A stretch of DNA of 47,199 nt, from positions 1 through 47,199 of IMG/VR virus record IMGVR_UViG_3300025120_000101, one strand, 5' to 3'. The DNA is from a virus. The first letter of the stretch is position 1, and every line of letters starts with the position of its first letter. This document shows, piece after piece, positions 8,747-15,030 of this stretch. The translations under genes were made by a program, and so were the position numbers. The notes below the pieces were generated by a model that worked only from the letters and a program-made list of their open reading frames with translations, had not been told where the DNA came from and did no database searches.

Positions 8747-9246
8747 TATGTTTTTGTTGTGTATCTATTCATTAAAAAGTCTTTAAAACTATTTGGTAGT
8801 GCTTGGTGTTGGTCTTTGTACTTAGCTATATCAGGGATTAGGTCTTGTGCAAACGGAGAAAAAGTTTCGGAACCCATGATACTCTTCATGTTTTTAGGGT
8901 CATTAAATAGTTGTATAAAATCAGAAAACTCTGTTTCCATTGCTTCTGGGTTTATTTTAGAATCAACATTAGCGTCGTACCCGTCACCGAAGAAGCTGTA
9001 TGGGTTTTTCTTATACTCTTTTTTATAAATATAATCAGGGGAGAAAGATTTTCTATCTGATTTTCGTATTTCTTCTAAAGCATCAAAACGGTCTTGTTCA
9101 TTCAGTTCTGATAATAACTCATTAAGTCTGCTTGGCTCTTTAGGTTTTGGTGCTTCCGACATAACTAAAGGACCCGCAAACATGCCTTCAGGTTTTTGAA
9201 CATTGAATTTTGGAGCGTCTGTGAGTATATCTAATATGCCTGCCAT
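8746..9246 (-). CDS. Hypothetical protein at the head of the lysis/packaging operon, 166 aa
   Basis: A hydrophilic protein without signal peptide or membrane segment. Segments such as DRFDALEEIRKSDRK and SFSPDYIYKKEYKKNPYSFFGDGYD suggest a folded helical protein, but I recognise no family. It is the first gene after the noncoding segment 9247-9491. The start ATG has no convincing Shine-Dalgarno, which is unusual here. It is joined to the i-spanin gene by TAATG. Confidence 0.7.
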   Translation of the reverse strand: MAGILDILTDAPKFNVQKPEGMFAGPLVMSEAPKPKEPSRLNELLSELNEQDRFDALEEIRKSDRKSFSPDYIYKKEYKKNPYSFFGDGYDANVDSKINPEAMETEFSDFIQLFNDPKNMKSIMGSETFSPFAQDLIPDIAKYKDQHQALPNSFKDFLMNRYTTKT

Positions 9247-9261
9247 CTTGAAAGTATATTC

Positions 9262-9275
9262 GAAAAAATTTTTTC
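9262..9275. repeat. Perfect A/T-tract palindrome
   Basis: GAAAAAATTTTTTC is a 14-bp perfect palindrome about 16 bp upstream of the first gene of the leftward late operon. It could be an operator or a bend next to the late promoter. It is short and AT-rich, so chance occurrence is possible. Confidence 0.4.
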
Positions 9276-9337
9276 TCGCAAAATTTTTATCATAGGGACT
9301 TATTCATAAACTAGTTGCAAAAGAGGATGCAAGTCCA

Positions 9338-9353
9338 GGGGCGGGCGGGTGGG
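9338..9353 (+). other. G-quadruplex-type tract
   Basis: GGGGCGGGCGGGTGGG has four runs of at least three G with single-base loops, the pattern of the most stable parallel G-quadruplexes. It lies in the noncoding gap 9247-9491 of an otherwise AT-rich genome. More G-runs follow on the same strand at about 9375-9388, then a small hairpin (CGCG AATA CGCG, about 9387-9398). The role is unknown; packaging, replication or late-transcription control are possible. Confidence 0.7.
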
Positions 9354-9445
9354 TCCCAGCGAGTAAGCGAAAAAGGGGGTATAGGGGTCGCGAATACGCG
9401 AGTAGCGGAGCAGATAGAGTAGACGAATAAGAGAGGAAGACAGGC

Positions 9446-9474
9446 AAAGAAAAGCCCACCGCGATGCAGTGGGC
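9446..9474 (-). terminator. Rho-independent terminator of the early operon
   Basis: On the minus strand, GCCCAC and GTGGGC form a six-pair stem (9469-9474 with 9454-9459) around a 9-nt loop, followed by a T-rich run (TTTTCTTT). It lies 17 nt after the stop of the small gene at 9492-9827, as expected for the end of that transcription unit. Confidence 0.85.
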
Positions 9475-9491
9475 TCGTCAGTCAGTAGCTG

Positions 9492-9827
9492 TTAAGCTAC
9501 TGTGATGAAGTCAGACTTGATTAGCCTGTTCTTGTAGAACTGCCAGATCTTGGCAGGGGTCTGGACTGTATTGAACTCAGCTACTTTGTCAAGTGCTGAA
9601 TTTAATCCTGCAACGTCCTCACCTATTAGCTGTTCAACAGTCAGACTGTTGCCCTCAGCCCTAGCAAGTGCGGATAGGATGCACTGTGCCTGATGAGGTA
9701 GCTTGTTAGCGTTAGCAACAGTATTCAAAGTGATGACTGAAGACTTATCAAATCTTCTTCCATTACCTTGCACTTTAAATGAAGTGAAGTTATTAGTTGC
9801 TTTCTTTTCTATAGTTTTGTTTTTCAT
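9492..9827 (-). CDS. Small protein with winged-helix-like C-terminus, 111 aa
   Basis: I do not recognise a named family. The last 30 residues (TPAKIWQFYKNRLIKSDFITVA) share a pattern with the products at 15306-15677 (DPLRIFRFYAKRLVDEGYFAKA) and, more weakly, 15780-16010. This suggests a small paralogous DNA-binding-like domain. The N-terminus is basic. The start at 9827 is chosen because of the leader AGAAAGGAGAAA; the longer reading to 9854 would swallow that site. It is the last gene before a terminator. Confidence 0.78.
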   Translation of the reverse strand: MKNKTIEKKATNNFTSFKVQGNGRRFDKSSVITLNTVANANKLPHQAQCILSALARAEGNSLTVEQLIGEDVAGLNSALDKVAEFNTVQTPAKIWQFYKNRLIKSDFITVA

Positions 9828-10039
9828 AGTATTTCTCCTTTCTTGAAAAACCACCCAGCTTAATTGCTGAACTTACATATATCATACTGCTTTACTTTGC
9901 GAATGTATACCAAAGAACTAAACTTATTTACTTTTATTTTATGCACTAATAATGGACAGATTACAGGGGACAACGAACAATGGAAGAAGAGACGAAGAGA
10001 CAAAGAGAACAGTGTATGGGTAAGGGAACGTGGTCAGTG

Positions 10040-10096
10040 TATAGAGTAGAGTAGAGTGATTGATAGAGTAGAGTAGTAGAGCAAACGATAGAGTGA
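10040..10096 (+). repeat. GTAGAG-type short repeats in a purine-rich noncoding segment
   Basis: The gap 9828-10098 has no credible gene. Its distal part is strongly purine-rich on the plus strand and holds iterations of TAGAG (TATAGAGTAGAGTAGAGTG, then GATAGAGTAGAGTAGTAGAG, then GATAGAGTGAG). GATAGAGTAGA recurs at about 9412-9422 in the neighbouring gap. The repeats directly follow the terS stop, so a packaging-site or terminase-binding role is possible but unproven. Confidence 0.6.
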
Positions 10097-10098
10097 GC

Positions 10099-10632
10099 TC
10101 AATCCTTTTTGGTAAACTCACCTTCGATGACGTTCGAATCACTTGCTCGTCTCTTGATCATCTCTTCAAGTCGAGTAAGTATGTCGTCTTTGGACATCAT
10201 GTCAATCTTCGCGGTAAGTATCTCGCGTCTATCAATGTAGAGTCCACCAGCTTTGCCTCGATGGACCTCTGCTGTGATAGCTGCGGATATCTGACCTTGT
10301 TCTTTTGCCTCCTCCCGTAGTTCGTGGAGAGTGGACAAATGATTCTCTAGGGAAACTGCGTCCTTCTCAGAGGCTGAGATTTCCAAGTCTATGAGGTAGT
10401 TTCGTACAACAGGGTTATGATTTAGTAATACACTGCCTTGTGTCTTCGCACCCTTCCTGTCTTTGGTATACCCTGCTTTGACAGCAGCTTCAGTGGCTGT
10501 TTGTCCTTTGAAATACTCTTTACAAAACAGTTTTTGTTTAGAGTTGAGCGGTTGCCAAGTCTTACCCTTGTCATCAATGAAAGCTTTACCATCTTCGGTC
10601 GGCATTAATGAGGTGTATGTTAGCTGTTTCAT
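10099..10632 (-). CDS. terS: Terminase small subunit
   Basis: The protein (177 aa) would recognise phage DNA for TerL. The N-terminal half has the Terminase_2-type helix-turn-helix pattern: LNSKQKLFCKEYFKGQTATEAAVKAGY followed in families by a QGS..LL..NP.V element, here TQGSVLLNHNPVVRNYL. A helical oligomerisation region and a charged tail follow. The start at 10632 is preferred because CAGGAG precedes it; the ATG at 10653 has none. terS lies about 3.7 kb upstream of terL in the transcription direction, beyond the lysis genes and a terminator, so the two subunits appear to be in different transcription units. Confidence 0.88.
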   Translation of the reverse strand: MKQLTYTSLMPTEDGKAFIDDKGKTWQPLNSKQKLFCKEYFKGQTATEAAVKAGYTKDRKGAKTQGSVLLNHNPVVRNYLIDLEISASEKDAVSLENHLSTLHELREEAKEQGQISAAITAEVHRGKAGGLYIDRREILTAKIDMMSKDDILTRLEEMIKRRASDSNVIEGEFTKKD

Positions 10633-10701
10633 TCGTATCTCCTGGGTTTGCATAATGTTATTAATATATTATTGTAAAACAATATTATTATATACTTTTC
10701 T

Positions 10702-10829
10702 CATGCCCTCTAGGTATCTTACCATACATTTGTAATAACTAATAGAAAATCTATTACTTTTGATACTCACAACAATCCACTGACCAAGAGCCTTGTAGCT
10801 TGATTCTATTAGTATATTAGTGATATTAG
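10702..10829 (-). promoter_or_regulatory. Control region upstream of terS, duplicated in front of the SNF2 helicase
   Basis: The gap 10633-10970 has no gene. Reading on the minus strand it holds a 23-bp element at 10829-10807 made of three CTAATAT-like units, flanked by the inverted repeat CTTGATT/AATCAAG (10799-10805, 10832-10838). Next comes a 17-bp palindrome TAATAGA-AAA-TCTATTA (10740-10756), then TAGAGGGCATG (10712-10702), with TATAATAAT just downstream as a possible -10. The 23-mer and TAGAGGGCATG both recur, in the same order toward the gene, at 30273-30369. I infer a promoter/operator set. Confidence 0.65.
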
Positions 10830-10901
10830 CCAATCAAGAGAATTATTTTCAAAAACTTTTTTCTTTTACCAGATAACAATACAATAGAATAATAGGGCAA
10901 T

Positions 10902-10923
10902 AAAAAACCCCGCCGAAGCAGGG
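10902..10923 (-). terminator. Rho-independent terminator upstream of the terS unit
   Basis: On the minus strand CCCTGC-TTCG-GCGGGG forms a six-pair stem (one G-T) closed by a UUCG tetraloop and followed by six T. It lies about 47 nt past the stop of the small gene 10971-11153 and would end the early operon before the terS control region. Confidence 0.92.
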
Positions 10924-10932
10924 TCAAAGAAC

Positions 10933-10965
10933 AATTCATCGAGGAGCTTTTAGGGGTGATGAATT
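10933..10965. repeat. 8-bp inverted repeat beside the terminator
   Basis: AATTCATC (10933-10940) and GATGAATT (10958-10965) are perfect inverted copies around a 17-nt loop, between the stop of 10971-11153 and the terminator. A transcript could fold a second hairpin here. The function is unknown; mRNA 3'-end protection is possible. Confidence 0.6.
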
Positions 10966-10970
10966 TCTCT

Positions 10971-11153
10971 TTATAAAGTTAAGCCTCTACGATTGGCTAC
11001 AGACTCAATCATCTCTTTATAGAAGTCAGGCTTCGCATCAACATACTGAGACTTCAGCTGTTTGTCAGTCCACTCGTCCATATTACAAGGTAAAGTGTTC
11101 TTGACACGTTCGTAAAAATCGCCTTCAGGCTCTTTCAAATATTTAGTATTCAT
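10971..11153 (-). CDS. Small hypothetical protein, 60 aa
   Basis: A short charged protein (MNTKYLKEPEGDFYERVKN...) with one Cys. It has the shared leader AGAAAGGAGAAA before its ATG and a TATAAT at about 11176-11181 that could serve a local promoter. It is the last gene before the terminator at 10902-10923. No family is recognised. Confidence 0.72.
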   Translation of the reverse strand: MNTKYLKEPEGDFYERVKNTLPCNMDEWTDKQLKSQYVDAKPDFYKEMIESVANRRGLTL

Positions 11154-11208
11154 AAATTTCTCCTTTCTTATTTATTACTATATATATTATAGCAAACAGC
11201 AATCTCAT

Positions 11209-11622
11209 TTAATACCAGCAGAGCATTACTGCACCACGTGAACCTGCCACATGTAACAAAGTAGCGAGGTCTTTTAGTTCTTTATACTCATACTCAGCAT
11301 TCTCATCGTACCAAGGATGTGGTATCGATATAGTCTCTCCTGGTTTGAACGCTGACAAACCCACCTCAATCTGCTTAGCTTGTTCTTTAAGTTCATCAGC
11401 AGTTATGTGAGCGTCTTCGTCATCATAAGGATGCCATATACCTTCTGTTCCCATAACTTTATCAACAAAAGGTTCATATACTTTGCCTCTAAACGAACCG
11501 TCGCTACCGCCACCGCTGAGCATACCTCCACATAATTGGACATCTTTTATTTCTTCTGCGTCCTCGTGAGTAAATGGTTTGTCACGGTCGTTGCCGTGTA
11601 CTAAATAACAATCAAGACCCAT
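11209..11622 (-). CDS. Hypothetical phage protein, 137 aa
   Basis: Starts MGLDCYLVHGN and contains a Gly/Ser loop (CGGMLSGGGSDGSFRGKVYE) and several His/Asp residues. It resembles small uncharacterised phage proteins that begin MGLD(C/M)YL, but I know no function. The start ATG overlaps the stop region of the upstream gene (11 nt) and has a GGGAGG site. Confidence 0.72.
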   Translation of the reverse strand: MGLDCYLVHGNDRDKPFTHEDAEEIKDVQLCGGMLSGGGSDGSFRGKVYEPFVDKVMGTEGIWHPYDDEDAHITADELKEQAKQIEVGLSAFKPGETISIPHPWYDENAEYEYKELKDLATLLHVAGSRGAVMLCWY

Positions 11623-11854
11623 GAGATACCTCCCTGTTCGGGATAAGAAACTTCAACTCTTCAGGTACTTTTTCTTCTTCATCCATAATAGATTTCCATA
11701 TATACTCTAACTCGTAATCTCTTTTTTCTACAAGTTTATCCATACGCTTATCATATTTTTCATAGGTTTTATCGTAAACGTCTCTAAGCCTCATTACTTC
11801 TTTCAAAACAGGGTTTTCGTTTCGGTGTACTTCTCGTAGTTTTTTAGCTAGCAT
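11612..11854 (-). CDS. Small coiled-coil protein, 80 aa
   Basis: A highly charged Lys/Glu/Arg-rich helix over most of its length (MRLRDVYDKTYEKYDKRMDK). It overlaps both neighbours by 11 nt, so it is part of a tightly coupled group. AGGTAGGG lies just upstream of the start. No function is recognised. Confidence 0.7.
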   Translation of the reverse strand: MLAKKLREVHRNENPVLKEVMRLRDVYDKTYEKYDKRMDKLVEKRDYELEYIWKSIMDEEEKVPEELKFLIPNREVSHGS

Positions 11855-12044
11855 CCCTACCTCCTGTCGTTTTACTTTTCATCCACTCACTAGCAACATC
11901 GATAGACTCACGTCTACCTAACTCAGGATGAACTTCTCGTAGTTTTGCAGGTGCTCCGAACATATTCATCTGTCCTGACTCTTGCATAAGGTCTAGCATA
12001 ACAAAGTATGGTAAATACTCTTTTTGTTTATCAGTTAGATTCAT
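11844..12044 (-). CDS. Small hypothetical protein, 66 aa
   Basis: Helical, with a Met/Gln-rich centre (LMQESGQMNMFGAPAKLREV). The phrase KLREVH also occurs in the product of the next gene (11612-11854), which may reflect local duplication or chance. It overlaps that gene by 11 nt. Confidence 0.68.
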   Translation of the reverse strand: MNLTDKQKEYLPYFVMLDLMQESGQMNMFGAPAKLREVHPELGRRESIDVASEWMKSKTTGGRDAS

Positions 12045-12045
12045 A

Positions 12046-12240
12046 TTAGCCCTCCATTTGTGAAATACGTGCAGGTATCACAACTGTCATATTACAGTCG
12101 TTACAACACCTACCGTCATTAACAGGCTCAGCATTGTTGCCGCCTTCCCATACAACCTCACCTGCGTCATTACGCAAAGGCTCGATATGTCCGTCGCAAA
12201 TACTACATCTGCGGTCATCTAAATTCGTAACATTATTCAT
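12046..12240 (-). CDS. Small zinc-ribbon protein, 64 aa
   Basis: Two Cys pairs, CSICDGH (residues 12-18) and CCNDC (45-49), frame a short beta-rich segment, the layout of a single zinc ribbon. Such proteins often bind nucleic acid or protein partners. It lies 1 nt upstream of the next gene and 2 nt downstream of another small zinc-binding gene. Confidence 0.72.
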   Translation of the reverse strand: MNNVTNLDDRRCSICDGHIEPLRNDAGEVVWEGGNNAEPVNDGRCCNDCNMTVVIPARISQMEG

Positions 12241-12242
12241 AG

Positions 12243-12434
12243 TTATCTCCCGATACTCTTAGTATCATTAATAGTTATATATTGGTATGCACCTTTATTG
12301 TAAGCAGGTGCAGTCTGCTTTTTGCGGCTTTCCGCTAACTGGTTAGCTGCGGCTTCACCACATGCTAAACAAGTCACATAACCTAAGGACAATCTGCCCT
12401 CGGGTATCTGTTCATTACATACTCTACAAGTCAT
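12243..12434 (-). CDS. Small zinc-finger protein, 63 aa
   Basis: Has CRVC (3-6) and CLAC (22-25), a two-CxxC treble-clef or ribbon arrangement in the first 25 residues, followed by a polar helix. It is the first gene after a promoter (12474-12502) and carries the shared leader AGAAAGGAGAAA before its ATG. Exact role unknown. Confidence 0.73.
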   Translation of the reverse strand: MTCRVCNEQIPEGRLSLGYVTCLACGEAAANQLAESRKKQTAPAYNKGAYQYITINDTKSIGR

Positions 12435-12473
12435 AATTTCTCCTTTCTAATAGTTTGATTAACTTACCCTTAT

Positions 12474-12502
12474 AGTATATAAAAGAGCAACGCCAATGTA
12501 AC
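12474..12502 (-). promoter_or_regulatory. Promoter of the 12434-to-10971 gene group
   Basis: On the minus strand: GTTACATTGGCG with -35 GTTACA (12502-12497), a 17-nt spacer and -10 TATACT (12479-12474). It is a slightly degenerate member of the recurrent TTTACTTTGCG-type promoters listed at 15002, 15733, 17089, 24823 and 30182. Confidence 0.65.
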
Positions 12503-12507
12503 CTAGC

Positions 12508-12945
12508 TTACGAGTCGCCATCTTTCTTGAATAAACCATTTTCGAGTTTACCACTACGGTCTTTTATCTCGTCCCATGCAGCATCCATACACTCTTCTAA
12601 TGTCATATTACATTGTGCTGCTAATACTATCAAACACACTATGCAGTCTCCTATACCGTCGCGTAATTCATCGATATCATCGTAGAGTAGAGCTCTAGCG
12701 GTTTCACCAACTTCTTCTAATAGTTTTATCATTTGTTTATCGGGTAATGGTAGAGGACCATTCTCGTTTATAAGTCCACGTTCTTCAGCCCACTCTTCGA
12801 CTCTACTAATAGGTTGCCATCGACAACCTACACCTCGTCTAAATGGTAGTTTAGATGTCGGTCTTCCGTGACTAATATGTTCATTTTGATAATATTCAGT
12901 TTTAGTTTTATATTTAAGTAAACTCATTTTCTCTTCTAGTTTCAT
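12508..12945 (-). CDS. MazG-like nucleotide pyrophosphohydrolase
   Basis: The protein (145 aa) carries the all-alpha NTP pyrophosphohydrolase signature: EEVGE (77-81) on one helix and a D-containing DELRDGIGDCIVCLIV stretch (92-107) on the next, giving the EExxE...D(x3)D metal-binding set. The N-terminal 50 residues are an added basic segment. Family members hydrolyse noncanonical dNTPs or lower ppGpp; which applies is unknown. The start ATG overlaps the stop of a 34-aa gene as ATGA, and GAGGAC precedes it. Confidence 0.85.
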   Translation of the reverse strand: MKLEEKMSLLKYKTKTEYYQNEHISHGRPTSKLPFRRGVGCRWQPISRVEEWAEERGLINENGPLPLPDKQMIKLLEEVGETARALLYDDIDELRDGIGDCIVCLIVLAAQCNMTLEECMDAAWDEIKDRSGKLENGLFKKDGDS

Positions 12946-13046
12946 ACATGTCCTCTAAATAAATAAAATAATGCACGTAATCGCCACTCGGATAAATGAC
13001 GTAAATGCGGTGGTATTTTAATTCTATCTATAACTTTACCCATCAT
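12942..13046 (-). CDS. Coupled micro-gene, 34 aa
   Basis: Tandem ATG codons at 13046/13043 overlap the stop of the upstream gene; its own stop TGA overlaps the MazG-like start (ATGA). AAAGGAGGAAG lies just before the start. The product is basic and partly hydrophobic (KIPPHLRHLSEWRLRALFYL). The double coupling and strong ribosome site argue that it is translated. Function unknown. Confidence 0.62.
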   Translation of the reverse strand: MMGKVIDRIKIPPHLRHLSEWRLRALFYLFRGHV

Positions 13047-13299
13047 CTTCCTCCTTTAATTTTTTAAGTTCATCGTACCAATGATTTTCTATATTAGCGT
13101 GTATAGTTTCCCAAGTTATTCCATAATTAGCATCATGGTTATCTTGTACCGAATATAAAACTTCCATACAATCATCTTCTGTATATTTTAGTTGTGGAAA
13201 CCATTCATCTAATTGCTGTTTTACGTCTTCGATAGACCATACTATGGCTATAGAGTTCATGCTGTTATAACCGTTGCCGTAATGAAATTTATTTGCCAT
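13036..13299 (-). CDS. Small acidic hypothetical protein, 87 aa
   Basis: Starts MANKFHYGNGYNSM after AGGAGG; the longer reading to 13329 lacks such a site. Rich in Trp, Asp and Glu, with a charged C-terminus (KKLKEEDDG). The start lies against the stop of the upstream gene (13299). No family is recognised. Confidence 0.72.
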   Translation of the reverse strand: MANKFHYGNGYNSMNSIAIVWSIEDVKQQLDEWFPQLKYTEDDCMEVLYSVQDNHDANYGITWETIHANIENHWYDELKKLKEEDDG

Positions 13300-13580
13300 T
13301 AGTTTGCCTCCTGTAAGGGTGCACCCCACTCATCGTGAGGCTCTGCAGGTGCAGGGTCAGCAAAATGCTGGTCACACCATATGTTAAAAAAGTATTCTAC
13401 ATCACTATGTTTGATAGACTGATAGGGCTCGTAAACTCGGTGATAGTCATGTATAACCTCAACTACCCAGTCATAAGCTTCTAACACTGTTTCTTCACCT
13501 AGTTGGTGACCCCACCTATCTACGACTAAGTCGCTGATATGCGGTAGTGTTTGCTGTTTAATCTCTTGTAGACTTAACAT
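13299..13580 (-). CDS. Hypothetical protein, 93 aa
   Basis: Acidic, Trp/His-rich (DLVVDRWGHQL, YDWVVEVIHDYHRV). The start is set at the ATG at 13578-13580, within the 3' end of the upstream gene (23-nt overlap); a longer frame to 13619 has a hydrophobic extension but no clear ribosome site. No function is recognised. Confidence 0.65.
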   Translation of the reverse strand: MLSLQEIKQQTLPHISDLVVDRWGHQLGEETVLEAYDWVVEVIHDYHRVYEPYQSIKHSDVEYFFNIWCDQHFADPAPAEPHDEWGAPLQEAN

Positions 13581-13800
13581 CACGTATCTCGGTAGTAGGG
13601 ATAAGTCCAGAAATAGCACTCATGACGTTTTTGTCATTCTCAGCTATAAGGACTCTAGTTTCTAGTTCTTTTATACGTTTAGCTAGGAACTCGTTAGCTT
13701 CTAACTGTCCTTGCATAAACTCCTGAACACTGCGTTGAGTGTCTATAATACCTTCGATAGAGTCAACTATCTTAAGTAAATTTTCTTCTAGGTTTTTCAT
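13558..13800 (-). CDS. Small coiled-coil protein, 80 aa
   Basis: Residues 1-55 form a likely coiled coil (heptad-like leucines and isoleucines, KRIKELETRVLIAENDK). The shared leader AGAAAGGAGAAA precedes the ATG. It follows the long structured intergenic region 13801-14166, which may be its 5' leader. Confidence 0.7.
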   Translation of the reverse strand: MKNLEENLLKIVDSIEGIIDTQRSVQEFMQGQLEANEFLAKRIKELETRVLIAENDKNVMSAISGLIPTTEIRDVKSTRD

Positions 13801-13837
13801 ATATTTCTCCTTTCTTAGTTATGAAATTTGTAAAAGC

Positions 13838-13921
13838 GAGGGAACAATGTGCATCGCAGGAGCGACCTGCGTTGACTATTTGATTACACACGCTAGTCAA
13901 GTTTGTTCTGGTGTAACCCTC
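13838..13921. ncRNA. Structured intergenic element (three stems), possible RNA
   Basis: The 366-nt gap 13801-14166 holds no credible gene but is rich in inverted repeats. GAGGG (13838-13842) pairs with CCCTC (13917-13921) and encloses two adjacent hairpins: CGCAGG/CCTGCG with a 5-nt loop (13855-13871) and TTGACTA/TAGTCAA with a 15-nt loop (13872-13900). The result is a three-way junction of about 84 nt. The strand is not certain: CCCTCTTTT at the plus-strand 3' end looks terminator-like, while on the minus strand it would be a leader of 13558-13800. It does not fit a tRNA. Confidence 0.5.
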
Positions 13922-13949
13922 TTTTCCATATGGAACTTTTGAAATAGGT

Positions 13950-14040
13950 GTGTGACTAGTGCATGTTGGTTTAGTTCTCATTTACTTTTAACCTAACCTC
14001 TCTTTTAGGAGGATTTCATAAGGTTCAATCCTAGTCACAC
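13950..14040. repeat. 10-bp perfect inverted repeat spanning 91 nt
   Basis: GTGTGACTAG (13950-13959) is perfectly complementary to CTAGTCACAC (14031-14040). Inside are a possible 6-bp stem AGGATT/AATCCT (14010-14015, 14027-14032), which would compete with the outer stem, and a GGTTCAATCC stretch that mimics a tRNA T-loop. It belongs to the same structured gap as 13838-13921. Minus-strand -10-like TATAAT sequences lie further upstream at about 14110-14160. Confidence 0.6.
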
Positions 14041-14166
14041 GTTTGCCTAATAACGATAAACTATAAAAACCGTTACTGGGACTTCCGAAAATGTTCTTGT
14101 ATAGTTTTAACATAAGTATATTATATAGTGCAGCATACGATTATAAACCAGCCCTATAATACACGA

Positions 14167-14496
14167 TCAATGTACATTATTTTCATTATTAGAAATAGTA
14201 GCAGCCTCTGGTTTATGGTCAGAGTCGTACCAGTGAAGTGTTGGTTTAATTAAACCTGCTGTATCTGGTTTATATTTATGCCAATACTCTATATATTTCA
14301 AAGATATATCAGATAACAACTCGTTTAAAGGTCGTGTATCGTTCTTAAACAAAGCTAAAAACTCCTTCAAATTCGGAGACTTACCTTCGTCTTGTGCTTC
14401 ATCTATAAAAGTAATCATCTCTACGTCAACATCTGTTAACGAGTTAAAAAACTCTACAAGAGTGTGCGTTTCCGCCATTAATTCTTTAAGTGTCAT
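14167..14496 (-). CDS. Hypothetical protein, 109 aa
   Basis: Acidic, helical (MTLKELMAETHTLVEFFNSL). It has GGAG before the start and overlaps the upstream gene by 11 nt. It is followed by the structured gap. No family is recognised. Confidence 0.7.
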   Translation of the reverse strand: MTLKELMAETHTLVEFFNSLTDVDVEMITFIDEAQDEGKSPNLKEFLALFKNDTRPLNELLSDISLKYIEYWHKYKPDTAGLIKPTLHWYDSDHKPEAATISNNENNVH

Positions 14497-14734
14497 CTTT
14501 TACATCTCCTTCATTAATAACGAACTGACAATCATCACCGTAATCAGTACCTGTGTAGACGGTTGTAATACCGTCCTCTTCGTTTGTAACAACGTGGTTT
14601 GGTTTTTGAATATCAGGTAAACAAATAGCATCCATAACTTCACTTTTAGTTAATTGCCTATTGGAAGTTATTGTGAAATTTCTAACGTCAACAGAATGCT
14701 CAGTTGCGTAATAAATATATCGTTCATTTTTCAT
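14486..14734 (-). CDS. Hypothetical protein, 82 aa
   Basis: A beta-rich, acidic small protein (YIYYATEHSVDVRNFTITSN; later GITTVYTGTDYGDDCQFV). The site before the ATG is GGGGA. No family is recognised. Confidence 0.68.
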   Translation of the reverse strand: MKNERYIYYATEHSVDVRNFTITSNRQLTKSEVMDAICLPDIQKPNHVVTNEEDGITTVYTGTDYGDDCQFVINEGDVKDDT

Positions 14735-14743
14735 AATAGTCCC

Positions 14744-14968
14744 CTAGTCTAGTAAAACCATGTAAGCTTCAGGTTCGTTGACTCTAAACCAGTCAAGACC
14801 TTCACGTACATCGTCATATAGCCTCATTGCTTCACTACCTTTGATCATATCGTAGACCGCTACGGCATCGGGTTGTAGTGTGACCTTCTCGCCAGTGTAT
14901 GGGTTAGCCACATCGACTGGTTCTTTATCAAGTATTTGTAAGCCCTTCGGCATAGTTCTAGTTGTCAT
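14744..14968 (-). CDS. Hypothetical phage protein, 74 aa
   Basis: Starts MTTRTMPKGLQILDKEPVD and is acidic overall. The shared leader AGAAAGGAGAAA precedes the ATG, and a TTTACTTTGCG-type promoter lies at 15002-15030, so this gene heads a transcription unit. A similar small protein is common beside replication genes in phages, but I know no function. Confidence 0.72.
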   Translation of the reverse strand: MTTRTMPKGLQILDKEPVDVANPYTGEKVTLQPDAVAVYDMIKGSEAMRLYDDVREGLDWFRVNEPEAYMVLLD

Positions 14969-15001
14969 AACATTTCTCCTTTCTTTAATAGTTATACTTA
15001 T

Positions 15002-15030
15002 AGTTTATATACGAAAAACCGCAAAGTAAA
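15002..15030 (-). promoter_or_regulatory. TTTACTTTGCG-type promoter before 14744-14968
   Basis: On the minus strand: -35 TTTACT (15030-15025), then TTGCGG, and overlapping -10 candidates TAAACT (15007-15002, spacer 17) or TATAAA (15009-15004, spacer 15). It lies inside the 3' end of the 25-aa reading frame 15005-15082. Confidence 0.62.

Noticed and set aside
9864-10049. Plus-strand open frame of 61 codons
   Set aside because: No ribosome site, composition follows the purine-rich noncoding tract, and no plus-strand operon is nearby.
13838-13921. tRNA on the minus strand (GCAGG...CCTGC as T-arm)
   Set aside because: T-like loop has 5 nt, the middle arm has a 15-nt loop, and 12 unpaired nt precede the closing stem. 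Reported as a structured element only.
13772-13981. Minus-strand open frame of 69 codons over the structured gap
   Set aside because: No Shine-Dalgarno; it overlaps the start of the well-supported gene 13558-13800 and runs through the inverted repeats.
13950-14040. tRNA gene (7-bp acceptor-like stem, GGTTCAATCC T-loop-like stretch, 91 nt)
   Set aside because: T-stem pairs only 3 bp, no D-arm or anticodon arm of normal size fits, and the closing stem is 10 bp. Kept as an inverted repeat, not a tRNA.
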